Notes: generated by a model not told the origin, from the sequence alone. 64,000 nt of DNA from Schauerella aestuarii (GCF_009866805.1 NZ_SIZW01000039.1:1-64000), one strand, 5' to 3'; numbered from the stretch's first letter, positions 49,853-61,637 are shown. Program-made: numbers and translations.

Positions 49853-50728
49853 ACCTGCAGTCACCATCACCACGCCCTGCCAGAACGCTACGGAGGGTTG
49901 CGTGCGCAGCCACAGGCTGGCGAGCAGCACCGAGAGCACCGGGGTGAAGTACGACGCTGCCGCGAGGACTGCGATCCGGCCGTGCTGAACGCCGACGTTC
50001 CAGCACGAGTAGCCGGTAGCCGTGAGTATCGACAGCACCAGCACCTGTACGCCGCTTTCGAGCGTGATCGCAATCGGCGGCTCATCGCCCAAGGCGTACT
50101 TCGTCCACAGCACGGCAGCGGTGGCCAAAAGAAACCACGCCACTCCGCTTTTGCCGCCGCCGAAGCGTCGCGTGAGCACGGAGTACATCGCCCACAGGAA
50201 GGCTGCCGCAAATGCGAGGCCATACGCCGTTGCATTGTCTTGAAGGTTGCCGGCAAACAGCTCGGGCGACCAGTCTCCCGACCCCTTCATCACCCACACG
50301 ATGCCCAGAAACGACAGCGCCGCGCCCGGGATCAGCATCAGAGATCCTCTCTGCTGCCCGCACAGCACGGCCAGCAGGATCGTCAGGCAGGGCCAGAGAT
50401 AATTGATCATCCCGAGTTCCATGGCCTGCGAGCGGTTGTGCGCGAAGCCGATGGAGAGGGACAGACACACCTCATAGGCGACGAAAAGCAATCCGCCCAC
50501 GAAGAGATAGATGGGGTTGAATGTGCTCAGCCGGGGCAATCCCCGCACCAGACACCCCAGCAGCCGGCTGGTGGTGAAAATGACGGCTGCCCCACCTGTG
50601 GGGCCCAATGCCTCGGCAATCGTGCGAATGAGGCCTACGGAGGCGCTCCAGAACAGGATGGCGAGCAATCCGATCGACGTGGCCGATTGCACGCTGTAGG
50701 AAGAATTCGACGGTGATGAGGCGTTCAT
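49814..50728 (-). CDS. EamA/DMT-family exporter, YddG-like
   Basis: 304-residue membrane protein with about ten hydrophobic helices in two EamA halves. It resembles YddG, an aromatic amino-acid exporter: ATSIGLLAILFWSASVGLIRTIAEALGPTGGAA near the start, GMINYLWPCLTILLAVL, and the second half beginning LAFAAAFLWAMYSVLTRRF. It exports a small amphipathic metabolite. It is convergent with, and overlaps, the LysR gene by 39 bp. Confidence 0.87.
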   Translation of the reverse strand: MNASSPSNSSYSVQSATSIGLLAILFWSASVGLIRTIAEALGPTGGAAVIFTTSRLLGCLVRGLPRLSTFNPIYLFVGGLLFVAYEVCLSLSIGFAHNRSQAMELGMINYLWPCLTILLAVLCGQQRGSLMLIPGAALSFLGIVWVMKGSGDWSPELFAGNLQDNATAYGLAFAAAFLWAMYSVLTRRFGGGKSGVAWFLLATAAVLWTKYALGDEPPIAITLESGVQVLVLSILTATGYSCWNVGVQHGRIAVLAAASYFTPVLSVLLASLWLRTQPSVAFWQGVVMVTAGSLVCWRATRLPR

Positions 50729-50892
50729 ATTGCGCCGCAGAGGAGATGCGCCACCGTATCACCGATTTTGCCGTCGCATGCACGACTGTTTTCCGGCCAG
50801 GGTGTCCGGCCCGCGCAAACCCCGATTGACGCTGACCGCACCCTTACGAATAATCCCCGGTTACCCATAGTCGGTATTAATCCGGAGTTGTT

Positions 50893-52518
50893 ATGAAGTT
50901 ACGCGCTACCCGCGCCCTGATGGCCGGCGTTATCGGCCTCGCAGGTTTGACTGGCGCGGCCTCCGCCCAGACGCTGAAGATCGCCTTGTCCGCCGAACCG
51001 ACCTCGGCCGACCCCAATTATCACAAGATGACGGCCAACGATGCGTTGGCCACCCACATCTACAGCTACCTGGTCGCGCGCGACGCCGACATGAATCTGG
51101 TGCCGTCGCTGGCCACGTCGTGGAAGACGCTGGACGACACGACCTGGGAATTCAAGTTGCGCAAGGATGTGAAATTCTCGAACGGCAAACCGCTGACGTC
51201 CGAAGATGTGCTGTTCACGATCTGCCGCACGCTGAATAACGAAACCAACGTGTCGGCGTCGTACACCGACGTGACCAAGCGCCTGGCCGACGTGCAGACG
51301 CCCGATCCGTACACCGTAATCGTCAAGACGAATGGTCCGCTGCCGTTGTTGCCGGCCGAATTCGCGCGCTCGTTGCCGATCCTGTGGAATGGCATCGTCG
51401 AGCACGGTCCGCTCACCCACAAGCCCAAGGAAGGTTGCGGCGTGACGGGTCCGTGGCCCACCGCCGGCGATTTCAACTCCGGCAAGATCAATGTGGGCTC
51501 CGGTCCGTATCTGCTCAAGTCCTACGTGAAAGGCTCGGGCGTGGTGCTTACGCGCAACGACAACTACTGGGGCACCAAGCCCGCGTGGGAAGAAGTGCGC
51601 CTGATCCCGGTGCCCAACGCCGGCCCGCGTTTGACGGGTCTTTTGTCGGGTGATTTCGACGTGATCGAAAACCCGGCCGCGCGCGACCTCCCGCGCATCA
51701 AGGAAAACGCCAAGCTTTCGTTCGTGTCGACCCCATCGACGCGCCTGATCTTCTGGCAACCCGATATCGGTCGCAATCCGACGCCGTTCGTCAAGACGGC
51801 AGACGGCAAGAACCCGTTGGCTGACGTGCGTGTGCGCCAGGCGATCTCGATGGCCATCGATCGCAAGGCCATCGTGGCCCGCATCATGGACGGCATGGCC
51901 ACGCCCGCGTACCAATACATGCCCGATGGCATGTTTGGCACGGTGCCGAACGTGAAAGAGATCAAGTACGACCCCGAAGGCGCCAAGAAGCTGATGGCGG
52001 AAGCGGGCTATCCGAACGGCTTCGAGATGACGATCTCCTCGCCCAACGATCGCTATGTAAACGACGGTCAGATCTCGCAAGCGGTGGCGCAATACCTGTC
52101 GCGCATCGGTATCAAGGTGAACGTGGATGCGATGACGGCATCGATCTACTTCTCCAAGCGTGCCAAGCGCGACTTCAGCTTCTCGATGGGTGGTTGGCCG
52201 TCGGAAGTGGGTGAGTCGTCGGCGTTGTTCCAGCTGTGGGTGGTGTCGACCGATGCGCCCAAGGGTCAGGGCACGAGCAACTACGGTGCGTTCAGCAACG
52301 CCGAGTTCGACAAGGTGTACCTCGAAGGCGCGAACACGGTCGATCCGGTCAAGCGCAAGGCGCTGTACGAGAAGGCCACGCAAATCGCGTTGGACAATGT
52401 GCCGTTGATTCCGCTGCACTTCGAAAGCACGATCTGGGCGTTCCGCAAGGATCTGAACTACGAAGGCCGCCGCGATCAGTACACGCTGGCCAACTCGGTG
52501 ACGCCGGCGAAGAAGTAA
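50893..52518 (+). CDS. ABC transporter substrate-binding protein, family 5 (peptide/nickel type)
   Basis: 541-residue periplasmic receptor with a signal peptide ending AASAQ. The family 5 signature includes LAEPTSADP-like LSAEPTSADPNYHK, LVPSLATSWKTLDDTTWEFKLRKDVKFSNGKPLTSEDVLFT and DVRVRQAISMAIDRKAIV. It binds a peptide or similar solute. No permease or ATPase gene is beside it: an intrinsic terminator follows at once, so it must use components encoded elsewhere. Confidence 0.92.
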   Translation: MKLRATRALMAGVIGLAGLTGAASAQTLKIALSAEPTSADPNYHKMTANDALATHIYSYLVARDADMNLVPSLATSWKTLDDTTWEFKLRKDVKFSNGKPLTSEDVLFTICRTLNNETNVSASYTDVTKRLADVQTPDPYTVIVKTNGPLPLLPAEFARSLPILWNGIVEHGPLTHKPKEGCGVTGPWPTAGDFNSGKINVGSGPYLLKSYVKGSGVVLTRNDNYWGTKPAWEEVRLIPVPNAGPRLTGLLSGDFDVIENPAARDLPRIKENAKLSFVSTPSTRLIFWQPDIGRNPTPFVKTADGKNPLADVRVRQAISMAIDRKAIVARIMDGMATPAYQYMPDGMFGTVPNVKEIKYDPEGAKKLMAEAGYPNGFEMTISSPNDRYVNDGQISQAVAQYLSRIGIKVNVDAMTASIYFSKRAKRDFSFSMGGWPSEVGESSALFQLWVVSTDAPKGQGTSNYGAFSNAEFDKVYLEGANTVDPVKRKALYEKATQIALDNVPLIPLHFESTIWAFRKDLNYEGRRDQYTLANSVTPAKK

Positions 52519-52606
52519 TCGTTGAAGCCAGTGCGCAAGACGTTGTTGGACGTTGATTGAACGCGGTGTTCGCACCGTCCCGCGCATTCGGTGATTGCAA
52601 GTAGAT

Positions 52607-52644
52607 AGGCCCCTGGATCGCATGATCCGAGGGGCCTTTCTTTT
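52607..52644 (+). terminator. Intrinsic terminator of the family 5 receptor gene
   Basis: AGGCCCCTGGATC and GATCCGAGGGGCCT form a long stem with a GCAT loop (one bulge), followed by TTCTTTT. It begins 89 bp after the stop codon. Confidence 0.9.
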
Positions 52645-52676
52645 ACATGGCGCACGTAGCCGGAATTTTGTTTTGT

Positions 52677-53051
52677 TCAGGTGCTCGGCGTTTCGATCTT
52701 CGGCTTACCCACCGCAAACGATGCGCGCTGAATGCGCCCATCGATCACCTCATACACGCACAGCATTTCCACAGTGCCACGCCCTTCGGGAAAGTTGCGC
52801 GTGACCACTTCGAAATCGCTGACGACGTTTTCCATTACCGTGCGCGACAGCAACCGGGCGTGCAGATCGGGTTCGGCAAGGCGCGCGGCGAAGCGCGTGC
52901 GAAGGGTCCCATGGCCGCGTGCCAGAAGCTCGCCGTGCAGCGCGTACTGTTCCGCGTCTGGCGCGTAGGTGTGCAGCAGGGTTTCCAGGTCCTTGGCGTT
53001 GTACGCGTCGAGCTGCTTTTGCACGACGGCAATGGCGGTGTCTTGAATCAC
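52677..53051 (-). CDS. NTF2/SnoaL-like small protein
   Basis: About 124 residues of the nuclear transport factor 2 (SnoaL-like) fold: VIQKQLDAYNAKDLETLLHTYAPDAEQY-type start (here AVVQKQLDAYNAKDLE), and a C-terminal VYEVIDGRIQRASFAVG. I chose the GTG at 53051, with GGAA about nine bases upstream; the frame is open to an ATG-like start at 53156, which would add an atypical basic N terminus. Its function is unknown; such proteins often bind or convert small ligands. Confidence 0.8.
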   Translation of the reverse strand: MIQDTAIAVVQKQLDAYNAKDLETLLHTYAPDAEQYALHGELLARGHGTLRTRFAARLAEPDLHARLLSRTVMENVVSDFEVVTRNFPEGRGTVEMLCVYEVIDGRIQRASFAVGKPKIETPST

Positions 53052-53205
53052 GTGTGGTGTTCCGAGAAAGTGGTTGGTGAATGTGCGATCGGTGTACTTG
53101 CTGCAGCGTACGGCTACGTGCACGCCACCTTCAAGCCGGCGTCGCAGTTCCAGCATGTTCAGTATTTTTCAGTATCCCGACCTATCCGCATTATGCGGCA
53201 CCGCG

Positions 53206-54099
53206 CTAGGCCATCTGCTCGGCCAGCATATCGCGCGCGCGGGTGACGAAGCCGCTCTCGCCATGGCGCGGCTCGAGCAACTGAAATTCGACGGCGGGTA
53301 GTGCCGGCAACTTATGTCCGCTTGCCAGCGCGGCAACGCCTTCGCACAGCGCGGATTCGTTCAGGCACGCCACGCCTAATCCCGCTGCCAGGGCCGACTG
53401 CAGGCCCGCCACGCCGGACGCCACATGCGCCACGGTAAACGGCACCTTTGCCGCGCGCAGACGCTTGATGGTGAACTGGTGCAGCGAGCAGGTATCTGGA
53501 AGCACCAGCAATCGCAGGGGCTGATCGCGATGATGCACGAGGCCGGATGCGCCCATCCAGACAAGGCGTTCACGTCGCAGGGACTGGCTCGTTTTCGTGG
53601 CCTTCTGCTTGCGCGGGAGGGGGACCGATGCCGCGGCCTTGGGAGGCAGAATGCGCATGGTGAGGCCGACGTCGAAGTCGCCCGCGGCGTAACCGGCTTC
53701 GATCGCCCCACTCTTCAACACGGTCACGTGCAAACGAAGCTGGGGGTACGCCACATTGAGGCGGCTGAGCAGGGTGGCCAGATCGCCCGGGCGAAAGTAG
53801 TCGGTCACGCCCAGGCGGAGCTCGCCCTCGAGCGCATCGTCGTGCAGATCCCGCATCGCGCGATCCGAGAGCGCCACGATCTGCCGCGCGTAAACGGCAA
53901 GCCGGTCGCCTGCGGCCGTTGCCGTCACGCCCACCTTGCTGCGCGTAAGCAAGGGCACGCCGACGCGCGCCTCGAGCTTGCGCATCTGCTCGCTCACGGC
54001 AGACTGCGAGAGAAAGACGCGAGGTGCCGCCGCCGTAAGGCTGCCGGCATCGATTACCGCGACGAAGGTGTTGAGCTGTTCGCTGTCCAGAACGGGCAT
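53206..54099 (-). CDS. LysR-family transcriptional regulator
   Basis: 297-residue regulator with a winged helix at LNTFVAVIDAGSLTAAAPRVFLSQSAVSEQMRKLEARVGVPLLTRSKVGVTATAAGDRL, followed by an inducer-binding domain. The start at 54099 (MPVLDSEQL) is typical; an ATG at 54135 is possible. It is divergent from the tautomerase gene 112 bp away, which is the likely target. Confidence 0.88.
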   Translation of the reverse strand: MPVLDSEQLNTFVAVIDAGSLTAAAPRVFLSQSAVSEQMRKLEARVGVPLLTRSKVGVTATAAGDRLAVYARQIVALSDRAMRDLHDDALEGELRLGVTDYFRPGDLATLLSRLNVAYPQLRLHVTVLKSGAIEAGYAAGDFDVGLTMRILPPKAAASVPLPRKQKATKTSQSLRRERLVWMGASGLVHHRDQPLRLLVLPDTCSLHQFTIKRLRAAKVPFTVAHVASGVAGLQSALAAGLGVACLNESALCEGVAALASGHKLPALPAVEFQLLEPRHGESGFVTRARDMLAEQMA

Positions 54100-54211
54100 G
54101 AGATATCTATGTGAGAAACGGGTGATATCCATCATATCTTCCCGTTATTCAAATGGCACGATCTTCTCCACAATGGGTGTCGCTCATCCCACTTCCTTAT
54201 CTGGAGTCGTC

Positions 54212-54610
54212 ATGCCCCACATCGTTATTCACCTTTCCGGCACGCCCGATCCGCAGTTGACGCGCAACGTTGTCGATCGCGTGATGGGCCTTACGCAATC
54301 GGTGCTCGGCAAGCAGCAGCCCGTGATGGCGGTCACGGTGCAGTACATCGCGGCAGACGCGTGGTTCATCGGCGGGTACACACTTGCGGACTTGAACCGC
54401 ACGGCATTTCACCTGGATATCAGCATTACCGACGAAACGAATACCAAGGCGGAGAAGGCCCGCTATGTGCGTGAGATTCATGCGGCGATGGCGGCACTGC
54501 GGCCCGATCTGCATGAGGTGTCGTATGTGCATCTGATCGATGCGCGCGCAGCGGCTTATGGCTATGGCGGATTGACGCAGGAATATCGCCACCAGCAAGC
54601 TGGCGTGTGA
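54212..54610 (+). CDS. 4-oxalocrotonate tautomerase-family protein
   Basis: 132-residue tautomerase-superfamily protein with the catalytic N-terminal proline (MPHIVIHLSGTPD). It is longer than the 62-residue 4-OT monomer and closer in length to the two-domain cis-CaaD/MIF-like group. The ATG is preceded by GGAG with six-base spacing. It is divergent from a LysR gene. The substrate (an enol/keto acid) is not known. Confidence 0.85.
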   Translation: MPHIVIHLSGTPDPQLTRNVVDRVMGLTQSVLGKQQPVMAVTVQYIAADAWFIGGYTLADLNRTAFHLDISITDETNTKAEKARYVREIHAAMAALRPDLHEVSYVHLIDARAAAYGYGGLTQEYRHQQAGV

Positions 54611-54674
54611 GATAAAAGGCGAGCGTGGGGCGCCCGCGGGTCAGGTTAACGCCCAACGATCGCCGTGCGATCGG

Positions 54675-56459
54675 TCAGTGATTATGTCGCGGCAAGGTGC
54701 GCGCCACGCGCTGAAATTTCACGGCGTCCTCGATCACCGCGCCTTCGGATAAATGTCCCACCGTGCGGCGATAGATCATCTGCCATGGCGTGGCGTCGGC
54801 CGGAATGGCAGGGATGGTCTCTTCACGTAGACGCCGGGCGATTTCCTCATCGTCGACCAGGGCATCGCAACGTCCGCGGGTGAGATCGATGCGGATCACA
54901 TCTCCAGTGCGCAACCACGCGAGGCCGCCTCCGGCGGCGCTTTCGGGCGAGGCGTGCAGGATCGACGGGCTATCGGCCGTACCGGACTGCCGGCCATCGC
55001 CGAGCGTAGGCAGGCTGTTGATGCCGCGTTTGATCAAGAAGTCGGGCGGCTGCATGTTGACCACTTCTGCCGAGCCCGGCCAGCCGATGGGACCGGCACC
55101 GCGCATCACCAAGATCGAATCTTCGTCGATGCCCAGCGCAGGGTCGTTGATGCGTTGGTGATAATCCTCCGAGCCGTCGAACACGGCGGCGCGGCATTCG
55201 AAGATGCCTTCGCGACCAGGCTCGCTCAGGTAGCGATCGTAAAAGCCCTGCGAGATTACGCTGGTTTTCATGATCGCAAAGTCGAACAGGTTGCCGCGCA
55301 AGACGAGAAAGCCTGCGCGCTCCTTGATGGGTTCCTTGAAGGCATAGATCACCTCACGGTCGTGCGACTCGCGGCCGATGAGGTTCTCACCCATCGTGCG
55401 GCCGGTGACCGTCATGCACGAGCCATCGAGCAGGTCGTTGTGCAGCAGCTCCCACATGATGGCGGGCACGCCGCCGGCGCGGTGAAAGCGTTCGCCGAGA
55501 TAGGCGCCTGCGGGTTGCACGTTGGCCAACAACGGGATGTCGTAACCGTACTTTTGCCAGTCATCCAGGGTGAGTTCGACGTCGGCATGGCGCGCCATCG
55601 CCATCAGGTGCGGCTGGGCGTTGGTGGAGCCGCCGAGTGCCGTGTTGGTACGTACGGCGTTGATGAAGGCGGCCCGCGTCATGATGTCCGACGGCTTCAC
55701 ATCGGCCAGCACCAGTTCGACGGCGCGCTTGCCGGTGCGATAGGCGATCTGGCCGCGTTCGCGATAGGTGGCGGGGATGGCGGCGCAGCCGGTGAGCGAC
55801 ATGCCCAGCGCTTCGGCCATGGCGTTCATGGTGGAGGCCGTGCCCATCGTGTTGCAGTGGCCGAGCGACGGCGCGGAGTCGAGCGCCAACTGCAGAAATT
55901 CCTGCTCGTCGATCTCACCAGCAGCAAGCTTGCGGCGCGAGCGCCAGATGACCGTGCCCGATCCCACCAGTTCGCCGTCATGCCAGCCGTCCAGCATTGG
56001 GCCGCCCGAGAGCACGATGGCGGGGATGTCTACCGTGGATGCCGCCATCAGGGCGGACGGGGTGGTCTTGTCGCAGCCGGTGGTGAGCACCACGCCATCG
56101 ATGGGGTAGCCGTAGAGAATTTCCACCAGACCCAGGTACGCCAGGTTGCGGTCCAATGCTGCAGTAGGACGCTTGCAGTTTTCGAAGATGGGATGGGTGG
56201 GAAACTCGATGGGAATGCCGCCCGCATCCCGAATGCCGTCGCGTACGCGTTTGACCAGATCCACGTGCACGCGATTGCAGGGCGTGAGATCGCTGCCGCT
56301 TTGCGCGATGCCGATAATGGGTTTGCCGGCGCACAGTTCCTCGGGCGTGACGCCGTAGTTCATGAACCGCTCCAGGTAGATCGCGGTCATGTCGATGTGA
56401 TCGGGGTTCTGAAACCAGTCCAGCGAACGCAGGCGGCGGACGGGAGGGGAAGTGGCCAT
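54675..56459 (-). CDS. IlvD/Edd-family dehydratase (sugar-acid type)
   Basis: 594-residue [Fe-S] dehydratase. Cluster cysteines are in [12 protein letters not shown] and [13 protein letters not shown], and [14 protein letters not shown] is the family substrate-site block. The overall pattern is the arabinonate/xylonate/galactonate-type branch rather than strict dihydroxy-acid dehydratase. It would convert an aldonate to a 2-keto-3-deoxy acid. It is divergent from a FAH-family hydrolase, which in such pathways acts on 2-keto-3-deoxy or diketo acids. The ATG at 56459 gives the usual N terminus. Confidence 0.9.
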   Translation of the reverse strand: MATSPPVRRLRSLDWFQNPDHIDMTAIYLERFMNYGVTPEELCAGKPIIGIAQSGSDLTPCNRVHVDLVKRVRDGIRDAGGIPIEFPTHPIFENCKRPTAALDRNLAYLGLVEILYGYPIDGVVLTTGCDKTTPSALMAASTVDIPAIVLSGGPMLDGWHDGELVGSGTVIWRSRRKLAAGEIDEQEFLQLALDSAPSLGHCNTMGTASTMNAMAEALGMSLTGCAAIPATYRERGQIAYRTGKRAVELVLADVKPSDIMTRAAFINAVRTNTALGGSTNAQPHLMAMARHADVELTLDDWQKYGYDIPLLANVQPAGAYLGERFHRAGGVPAIMWELLHNDLLDGSCMTVTGRTMGENLIGRESHDREVIYAFKEPIKERAGFLVLRGNLFDFAIMKTSVISQGFYDRYLSEPGREGIFECRAAVFDGSEDYHQRINDPALGIDEDSILVMRGAGPIGWPGSAEVVNMQPPDFLIKRGINSLPTLGDGRQSGTADSPSILHASPESAAGGGLAWLRTGDVIRIDLTRGRCDALVDDEEIARRLREETIPAIPADATPWQMIYRRTVGHLSEGAVIEDAVKFQRVARTLPRHNH

Positions 56460-56587
56460 GGGGGTGTCTCTATCGGTTCGGGCGTTTTGGAGCGGAGCGA
56501 TCAGCACGCGGCACGCCTACCCGATTGAGGGTGGACGACACGAGGCCTCTCAACAACATATCATTGGACGATACTCGGGTGAGCGAC

Positions 56588-56604
56588 TCGACCCAATGGG
56601 TCGA
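56588..56604. promoter_or_regulatory. Palindromic operator candidate 1
   Basis: TCGACCCA and TGGGTCGA are perfect 8-bp arms around a single base. It lies about 130 bp upstream of the dehydratase start, in the divergent gap shared with the FAH-family gene. Confidence 0.5.
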
Positions 56605-56704
56605 CGTCATCGGGCGAGCTGAAGAGACTTGATAAGTTGGCCTGATGAGCCAGACAGATGCGTCAACCCGATGACCCGAACGATTAAACCGAGCGATCAG
56701 ACCA

Positions 56705-56726
56705 ACGCGTCAACGTGATGACGCGT
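56705..56726. promoter_or_regulatory. Palindromic operator candidate 2
   Basis: ACGCGTCA and TGACGCGT are perfect 8-bp arms around six bases, ending 19 bp before the FAH-gene start. A degenerate copy GCGTCAACCCGATGACCC lies 45 bp upstream (56660-56677). The position suggests a repressor site for this gene. Confidence 0.6.
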
Positions 56727-56745
56727 CCCAACGAGGAGCACCGAA

Positions 56746-57588
56746 TTGAAACTAGTGAGATATGGCACCGCCGGCCAGGAGAAGCCCGGTTTGATCGATG
56801 CGCAGGGTGTATTGCGCGATCTGTCGGCACATATCGCCGACGTGCGTGGTGAGCATCTGGGGCCTGATTCGCTGGCGCGGCTGGCGGCGTTGGATGCGGC
56901 ATCGTTGCCCGAAGTGCCGGGCAATCCGCGCTTGGGACCCTGCGTGGCGGGCACCGGCAAGTTTGTCTGCATCGGGCTGAACTATTCCGATCACGCGGCC
57001 GAAGCGGGGATGCAGGCACCGTCTGAGCCCATCGTGTTCATGAAGGCGACTTCCGCCATCGTGGGGCCCAACGACGACGTGCTGATCCCGCGCGGCTCGG
57101 AAAAGACCGACTGGGAAGTCGAGCTGGCCATTGTGATCGGTCGCACCGCGAAGTATGTGTCGCAAGCCGACGCGCTGGATTATGTGGCCGGCTATTGCGT
57201 GGCGAACGACGTAAGCGAGCGGGCCTTTCAGATCGAGCGCCAGGGGCAGTGGACCAAAGGCAAATCATGCGACACGTTCGGGCCGATCGGCCCGTGGCTG
57301 GTCACGCGCGATGAGGTGGCGGATCCCGGCGATCTGGAGATGTGGCTGAAGGTGAATGGTGAGACGATGCAGCAGGGCTCGACGCGCACGATGATCTTCG
57401 GCGTGGCGCATATCGTGTCGTATCTCAGCCAGTTCATGTCGCTGCAGCCGGGCGATGTGATTGCGACCGGTACGCCGCCCGGTGTGGGCATGGGCAAGAC
57501 GCCGCAACGCTTTCTGAAGCCGGGCGATGTGGTGGAACTGGGCGTGGCCGGCCTGGGCGCGCAGCGTCAAACGATGCGCGCCGATTGA
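56746..57588 (+). CDS. Fumarylacetoacetate hydrolase-family protein
   Basis: 280-residue FAH-family enzyme. Metal ligands are in DWEVELAIVIG and the following NDVSERAFQ; FVCIGLNYSDHAAEAG is at the start of the catalytic domain, and GTPPGVGMGK is typical. It cleaves C-C bonds of acyl-pyruvate-like or 2,4-diketo-3-deoxy acids. It starts with TTG at 56746, well supported by GAGGAG about seven bases upstream. It is divergent from the dehydratase and convergent with the secreted protein gene, with no spacing between the stop codons. Confidence 0.9.
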   Translation: MKLVRYGTAGQEKPGLIDAQGVLRDLSAHIADVRGEHLGPDSLARLAALDAASLPEVPGNPRLGPCVAGTGKFVCIGLNYSDHAAEAGMQAPSEPIVFMKATSAIVGPNDDVLIPRGSEKTDWEVELAIVIGRTAKYVSQADALDYVAGYCVANDVSERAFQIERQGQWTKGKSCDTFGPIGPWLVTRDEVADPGDLEMWLKVNGETMQQGSTRTMIFGVAHIVSYLSQFMSLQPGDVIATGTPPGVGMGKTPQRFLKPGDVVELGVAGLGAQRQTMRAD

Positions 57589-58026
57589 TTACGGCTTGGT
57601 GCAGAGGTCGCTGTTGGCGGTGGTGCAGTTCAGGAGGTCGAAGGTGTAACGACCTTGCGCCTGACCACCGTCGATGTAGCCGTAGCGCAGAAGTATGGCG
57701 TCGCCTTTGCGCAGGTTGGCATGTGCGCCCGACAACTTGATGTTTACCGCTTCCTTCTCTTCGTGGGTGCAGTCGTCATCGTTGCGTGTGGCCCGCGCCT
57801 TGGCTGACTGCGAGAGCGCCATGCCGAAGCGCGTGGTGACGATCTCGCGCTTGTCGGCGCCGATCTCGCGCACGATCTGCGGCTCGCTGGTGATCTTGCC
57901 ACCCCAGTCGCACGCGATGACGGTCGAGGCCTGAGCGCTGCCGGCGGCCCCTGCCAGGCACAGCACGGCTGCGATGGCGTAGCCCACACCACGAATCTTG
58001 TTCCCTTCAACTTGACCAAACAACAC
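57589..58026 (-). CDS. Small secreted protein with four cysteines (hypothetical)
   Basis: About 145 residues. A hydrophobic signal segment (YAIAAVLCLAGAAGSAQAS) is followed by an ~115-residue domain with cysteines in IACDWG, DDDC, LLNC and SDLC, suggesting two disulfides in the periplasm. I do not recognise the family. The frame opens at a GTG overlapping the Shine-Dalgarno (58035); the GTG at 58026, eight bases after AAGGAG, is the better start. It is convergent with the FAH-family gene. Confidence 0.65.
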   Translation of the reverse strand: MLFGQVEGNKIRGVGYAIAAVLCLAGAAGSAQASTVIACDWGGKITSEPQIVREIGADKREIVTTRFGMALSQSAKARATRNDDDCTHEEKEAVNIKLSGAHANLRKGDAILLRYGYIDGGQAQGRYTFDLLNCTTANSDLCTKP

Positions 58027-58064
58027 GCACCGCACTCCTTGTGAAATCCGGCGCGTGGGTCATA

Positions 58065-58937
58065 TCAAAGAATCGACGCGCCGCCCGCCACCGTGATCAT
58101 GGCGCCGGAAGTGTAGCTGCTTTCGTCGGAGGCGAGCATCACATATGAGGGCGCCAACTCGGCCGGTTGACCGGGGCGATCGAAGGGCACTTGCGTACCG
58201 AACTTGGCGACTTCCTCGGGCTTCATCGTCGACGGAATCAACGGCGTCCATATGGGACCGGGCAGCACAGCGTTGGCGCGAATGCCGCGTTTGGCCAACG
58301 ATTGTGCGAGGCCCGATGTAAAGTTGGTGATGGCGGCTTTGGTCGACGAGTAGGCCAACTGGTTGGCGACCGGCTTCTTGGCATTGATCGATGCTGTGTT
58401 GACGATCGAGGCGCCAGCCTTCAAATGCGGCAGGGCGGCCTTGATGAGATAGAACATGGCGTGGATATTGACGGCGTAGTGTCGTTGCCAATCCTCGACG
58501 GTGATGTCTTCGATCTCATCGACCGGGTTTTGATACGCCGCATTGTTGACGACCACGTCCAGCCGCCCGAATTGCACCATGGCTTGCTTGACAATGTTTT
58601 CAGCATGCGCAGGATCGGCGATGTCGCCCGGAATCAGTACCGCCTCCCGGCCCGCTTCCTTGACCCACTTTTCGGTTTCCTTCGCATCATCGTGCTCATC
58701 CAGGTAAGACAGCACGAGGTCGGCGCCTTCCCGGGCATAGGCGATGGCCACGGCGCGGCCGATGCCGCTATCGGCGCCGGTAATGATGGCGACCTTGCCG
58801 GCCAGGCGGTCCGATCCACGATAGGTTGTTTCGCCGTGGTCCGGGCGGGGCGTCATGGCATTGGTTTTGCCTGGCGGCGTTTGCTGCGCGGTATCGAATG
58901 TGGGCTTCGGGTATTCGGGAATGTGCATCGTGGCCAT
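58065..58937 (-). CDS. SDR-family oxidoreductase (extended N terminus, YhdF/YghA-like)
   Basis: 290-residue SDR with a ~40-residue hydrophilic N-terminal extension, then LAGKVAIITGADSGIGRAVAIAYAREGA (cofactor), NNAAYQNP, and the catalytic pattern NTASINAKKPVANQLAYSSTKAA (Ser-Tyr-Lys). The C terminus SGAMITVAGGASIL is typical. This type is linked to stress or glucose-dehydrogenase-like activity in other bacteria. It stands alone on this strand, just 38 bp from the secreted protein gene. Confidence 0.9.
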   Translation of the reverse strand: MATMHIPEYPKPTFDTAQQTPPGKTNAMTPRPDHGETTYRGSDRLAGKVAIITGADSGIGRAVAIAYAREGADLVLSYLDEHDDAKETEKWVKEAGREAVLIPGDIADPAHAENIVKQAMVQFGRLDVVVNNAAYQNPVDEIEDITVEDWQRHYAVNIHAMFYLIKAALPHLKAGASIVNTASINAKKPVANQLAYSSTKAAITNFTSGLAQSLAKRGIRANAVLPGPIWTPLIPSTMKPEEVAKFGTQVPFDRPGQPAELAPSYVMLASDESSYTSGAMITVAGGASIL

Positions 58938-59139
58938 GAACGCGGCTCCGGTTGAGGGAATGCCGGTTCAGCGCAAGATTGGTGCCGTGCGCTGCCTGGC
59001 CAAACCAACCGGGCAAGCTGTGCTGCGCCCCATGCGCTTCGCGCCACCCCCGGGGGCTTGCGGCCGCGGAGCCTGCCGATCCTGCGATATGCTCGGGCCT
59101 TGGCAATCCTGCTTTCGCGAGCTTTGCGATACGACGATC

Positions 59140-59454
59140 ATGATCCGGCTGTTACGCGCGCCCAATATGATGATGGCCCAGCACTGGGCCAACCTGCTTG
59201 AACAAGCCAACATCTCCTGCACAGTTCACAACCAGTATCTGCAAGGTGCCCTGGGCGATATCCCCACCGATCAGTGCGGGCCGGAAATCTGGATCGAGCA
59301 TGCACGCGACGAGGTGCAGGCAAACGCATTGATCGATCAGAGCCGACGGGGTTCGACATCGGTCGCGCCGAACTGGCATTGCCCGGCCTGCGAGGAATGG
59401 CTGGAGCCACAATTCGCGACCTGCTGGAACTGTGGCGCCTCGCGCGAGTCATAG
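59140..59454 (+). CDS. DUF2007 protein with C-terminal zinc ribbon
   Basis: 104 residues. The N-terminal half (MIRLLRAPNMMMAQHWANLLEQANI...) fits DUF2007, a putative signal-transducing domain. The tail HCPACEEWLEPQFATCWNCGA has two CxxC knuckles and probably binds zinc. The function is unknown. The frame runs further upstream, but ATG 59140 begins the domain. It precedes a single-domain response regulator. Confidence 0.78.
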   Translation: MIRLLRAPNMMMAQHWANLLEQANISCTVHNQYLQGALGDIPTDQCGPEIWIEHARDEVQANALIDQSRRGSTSVAPNWHCPACEEWLEPQFATCWNCGASRES

Positions 59455-59726
59455 CCCACGTTGCATGCTGGCGGGTGGAAACATGGTGCGGTGCACTGTC
59501 AGGAAAAAGAGGCGCAGCGCGTTCACCTCCGATCGGCCTGCTCGCATTCTGCGGCACTTCGCTTGCTGAGGGACCCGGCCGGTGCGGACACCGTTCCGGC
59601 CACTCAACGCGGGGCCAGGAGACGAACGGCGTTATAGTCCGGGCGGCGGTAAGAACCCCATTGCTTAAAAACACGTCATCGTGGCCCTGCGAATCGGCAC
59701 GGCGCGGTGACCTCGAGATTGAATAC

Positions 59727-61570
<1,844 letters not shown>

Positions 61571-61611
61571 GCGTCGATCCTGCCCGCACACGCTGCGGCC
61601 GGGGTGAAGAG

Positions 61612-61637
61612 AAGGGCTCCTGCGGGAGCCCTTTTTT
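61612..61637 (+). terminator. Intrinsic terminator of argG
   Basis: AAGGGCTCC and GGAGCCCTT form a 9-bp stem with a TGCG loop followed by TTTTTT, 42 bp after the stop codon. Confidence 0.93.
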
